From: Oscillospiraceae bacterium
GTDB taxonomy: Bacteria > Bacillota > Clostridia > Oscillospirales > Ruminococcaceae
Length of the DNA: 64,000 nt
Reading direction: 5' to 3'
Assembly: GCA_017547525.1 (NCBI GenBank)
Contig: JAFYPL010000010.1
Location: forward strand, 1 to 64,000
How positions within the stretch are numbered: position 1 is the stretch's first letter; each line of letters begins with the position of its first letter. Of this stretch, positions 62,236 to 64,000 are shown piece after piece. The notes under the pieces are model-generated. The model was given only the letters and a program-made list of their open reading frames with translations. It searched no databases and was not told the origin of the DNA. The position numbers and the translations under genes were made by a program.

Positions 62236-63438
62236 ATGAGAAAGAAAATTACTTTAAGCGCAGCCATCAGCTATATGTTTATTGCTATGACTGTTACATT
62301 CTGCCTGACAATGATACTGTCTGCCAGAATGTTTGAAGCAACAGTATCATCAGTAAACGAAAAAGAGGCAATGTACGACAAAGTGTCTGACATTGACCGG
62401 GTAGTAAGACAGAACTACTATACTGTTATCGATGATACAGCTATAAATGACAGCCTTTCTTCCGGCTATATGGCAGGTCTTAAGGATTCTGAATCTAGAT
62501 ATCTGTCAGCTGCAGCAGTAACAGAATATCAGGAAGAAATGAGTGGTAAAATAATCGGTATTGGTATGGATATCGTGAAATCCAAAGAAGACGGTGGTTA
62601 CCTGCGTGTATACAAAGTGTACGCAGAATCACCTGCGGATGTACAGGGTATAGTAGTTGATGACCTGCTGACAGCTATCAACGGTATCAGCACTATCAAT
62701 ATGTCTGAACAGGATGCTGTAAAAATGCTGTCCGGTAAATCTGGTACAGTGGTAAACGTAACATATCGCCACGAAGATGCTGAAACTTCAGCTGACCTGG
62801 TTCACAAAGCATATGATGCACCATCTGTATCCTACTCTATTGAAGATACTGTAGGTTATATCAAAATCACAAACTTCTCATCCAGAACAGCTTCTGAACT
62901 GGAATACGCAGCAAACAACCTGACCAGTCAGGGTGCAACAAGCCTGTGTATCGATATCAGAAGCAACAGCAGCCGTGACTTTGACAGTGCCGCTGACGCA
63001 GCGGATATCCTGCTGAAAGAAGGCACAACAATGTATGCTGTATATCAGGATGGCGAAAGAAAAGTACTGTACACATCTGATAAAACCAGCACAACATTGC
63101 CAGTGGCACTTATAACAAACGGTGGCACAGGCTATGCAGCAGAAATGTTTGCAGTTATGCTGAAAGACTCAGCAGGTGCAAAAACTGTAGGTACAACTAC
63201 AATGGGTAAAGGCACCCTGCAGAAACTGTTCCGTCTGCCTGACGGCAGTGGTGTAGTACTGACTGTAGCTACACTGTCACCTGTTTCATCCACATCTTAC
63301 GCTGGTACAGGTATTGCACCTGACTACGAAAAAGCACTGGATGCAGCACAGGAATCAAACGCACACACATTCACTGTAAGCAATGACCCACAGATTCTCC
63401 GCGCATTTGAAGTAGCGAAGAATCTGACAGTTCAGTAA
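62236..63438 (+). CDS. S41-family C-terminal processing peptidase-like protein with Thr in place of catalytic Ser
   Basis: 400 residues: N-terminal membrane anchor (about 10-30), a PDZ domain (about 95-185, GIGMDIVKSKEDGGYLRVYKV) and the S41 domain. Compared with the CtpA/CtpB motif NxGSASxxE, the sequence is NGGTGYAAE, so the catalytic Ser is Thr298. The catalytic Lys325 and Gln329 in TMGKGTLQK are conserved at about the right distance. It may be active with a Thr nucleophile or act as a scaffold. It is the last gene of the ftsEX operon, 15 bases after the M23 gene. Confidence 0.88.
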   Translation: MRKKITLSAAISYMFIAMTVTFCLTMILSARMFEATVSSVNEKEAMYDKVSDIDRVVRQNYYTVIDDTAINDSLSSGYMAGLKDSESRYLSAAAVTEYQEEMSGKIIGIGMDIVKSKEDGGYLRVYKVYAESPADVQGIVVDDLLTAINGISTINMSEQDAVKMLSGKSGTVVNVTYRHEDAETSADLVHKAYDAPSVSYSIEDTVGYIKITNFSSRTASELEYAANNLTSQGATSLCIDIRSNSSRDFDSAADAADILLKEGTTMYAVYQDGERKVLYTSDKTSTTLPVALITNGGTGYAAEMFAVMLKDSAGAKTVGTTTMGKGTLQKLFRLPDGSGVVLTVATLSPVSSTSYAGTGIAPDYEKALDAAQESNAHTFTVSNDPQILRAFEVAKNLTVQ

Positions 63439-63451
63439 TTGCACGAATAAA

Positions 63452-63485
63452 AAAAGAGTGGTTTTTAACCACTCTTTTATTTTTT
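63452..63485. terminator. bidirectional terminator of the ftsEX operon
   Basis: AAAAGAGTGGTT (63452-63463) pairs with AACCACTCTTTT (63467-63478), flanked by T on both strands. Confidence 0.9.
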
Positions 63486-63490
63486 ATATA

Positions 63491-64000
63491 TTACTGTTTC
63501 AGCAGCCACGCAGCGCATGCCACGTCTTCACAGGCTAGCCCCTGAGATTCAAACATAGTGATATCTTTGTTGTCAGTTCTGGCGGTTACTTTGCCGCTTA
63601 TTACCCGTGCCAGATCGCCTTGTATATGGCTTTCACCTATAATACCTTCGTTGAGAGGGAACAGGTAGTCACCAGCTTCATTACGACAGGAATCATAGTT
63701 ATCACAGAAAAGTCGCGCTTTTGCCACACATTCGCTGTCCAGTTCGCGTGTGGTTTTACTGCATGCGCCTACGGCATTTATGTGGGCACCAGGTTTCACC
63801 CACTTACCAAAAAGAACAGGTACAGGGGATGGTGTCAGAGTGTTTATTATATCTGCATCCCTTACTGCATCTTCGCATTTTTCGCAAGGAATAAATTCTA
63901 TTTCAGGATACTCATCTTTGTGTGTTTCGCAGAACTTTTCGCTTTCGGCCAATGTAGGACACCACACAGTTACTTTCTTTATATCTCTTACCAGTGTGAT
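63491..64000 (-). CDS. ornithine cyclodeaminase/mu-crystallin family protein (C-terminal part)
   Basis: The 170 codons visible run off the window edge without a start. ADIINTLTPSPVPVLFGKWVKPGAHINAVGACSKTTRELDSE and GESHIQGDLARVISGK are the NAD-domain and C-terminal motifs of this family, which includes ornithine cyclodeaminases, alanine dehydrogenases and ketimine reductases. The expected N-terminal lysine-containing region lies outside, so substrate cannot be inferred. Ends next to a shared terminator. Confidence 0.85.
   Translation of the reverse strand: MTLVRDIKKVTVWCPTLAESEKFCETHKDEYPEIEFIPCEKCEDAVRDADIINTLTPSPVPVLFGKWVKPGAHINAVGACSKTTRELDSECVAKARLFCDNYDSCRNEAGDYLFPLNEGIIGESHIQGDLARVISGKVTARTDNKDITMFESQGLACEDVACAAWLLKQ

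Noticed and set aside
1..64000. CRISPR array, prophage, transposase or insertion-sequence terminal repeats
   Set aside because: No direct-repeat/spacer pattern, transposase-like or phage-structural ORF, or duplicated target sequence was noticed by eye on either strand.

Overview
The window looks like chromosome of a spore-forming, anaerobic, moderately AT-rich member of the Bacillota, most likely a gut-type Clostridia. Evidence: SpoIIE, BofA and a DUF2508 (YaaL-like) protein; rubredoxin; AGGAGG-type ribosome binding sites with a few TTG starts; Gram-positive style operons (rnjA-gdpP-rplI, dnaB-tilS-hpt-ftsH, ftsEX with an M23 hydrolase and an S41 protease). No tRNA, rRNA, CRISPR array, prophage or transposase was seen. 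Species cannot be named from the sequence alone.

Layout. 1-10 kb: end of an AraC-type regulator, spoIIE, trpS and gltX (divergent promoters), a PatB-like C-S lyase, a divergent cyclophilin followed by UDP-galactopyranose mutase, and a DUF1846 protein. 10-16 kb: rubredoxin, cca, an aminoglycoside-phosphotransferase-like gene, two secreted proteins, and an alpha-hydroxy-acid oxidase/SDR pair. 16-25 kb: a lysine riboswitch with its terminator in front of a YtcJ-like amidohydrolase, then an MBL hydrolase, rsmF, a DMT exporter, a PatB-like enzyme fused to a cysteine-less peroxiredoxin-like domain, and a G5/3D-domain protein. 25-32 kb: a phosphoribosyltransferase, the spermidine/putrescine operon potABCD behind a structured leader, a MarR regulator, and mgtE behind a leader carrying a short ORF and an SD-sequestering hairpin. 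32-44 kb: a chimeric ABC/DUF3021 remnant, mnmA, rnhA, then rnjA-gdpP-rplI and dnaB-tilS-hpt-ftsH. 44-53 kb: a ParE/ParC-type topoisomerase pair, secG, rnr, and an arsR-chrA-chrA operon with a perfect palindromic operator. 53-64 kb: DUF2508-bofA, GNAT, mgtC, ppiB, coaX, a DUF4830 protein, an RsuA-family pseudouridine synthase, a CdaR/PucR-type regulator, ftsE-ftsX-M23-S41, and part of an ornithine cyclodeaminase-family gene.

Most transcription units end in strong intrinsic terminators, many of them bidirectional between convergent genes. The most interesting signals are regulatory: the lysine riboswitch on a non-biosynthetic gene, and the mgtE, potA and possibly rnjA leaders, where the start-site SD is locked in a hairpin. 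Protein-level oddities are the PatB-peroxiredoxin fusion, the S41 protease with Thr in place of the catalytic Ser, the membrane-anchored PotD, and the ABC/DUF3021 chimera. No single large new system (for example a defence island) is evident. The best candidates for something undescribed are the mgtE leader, the potA leader and the lysine-regulated amidohydrolase.
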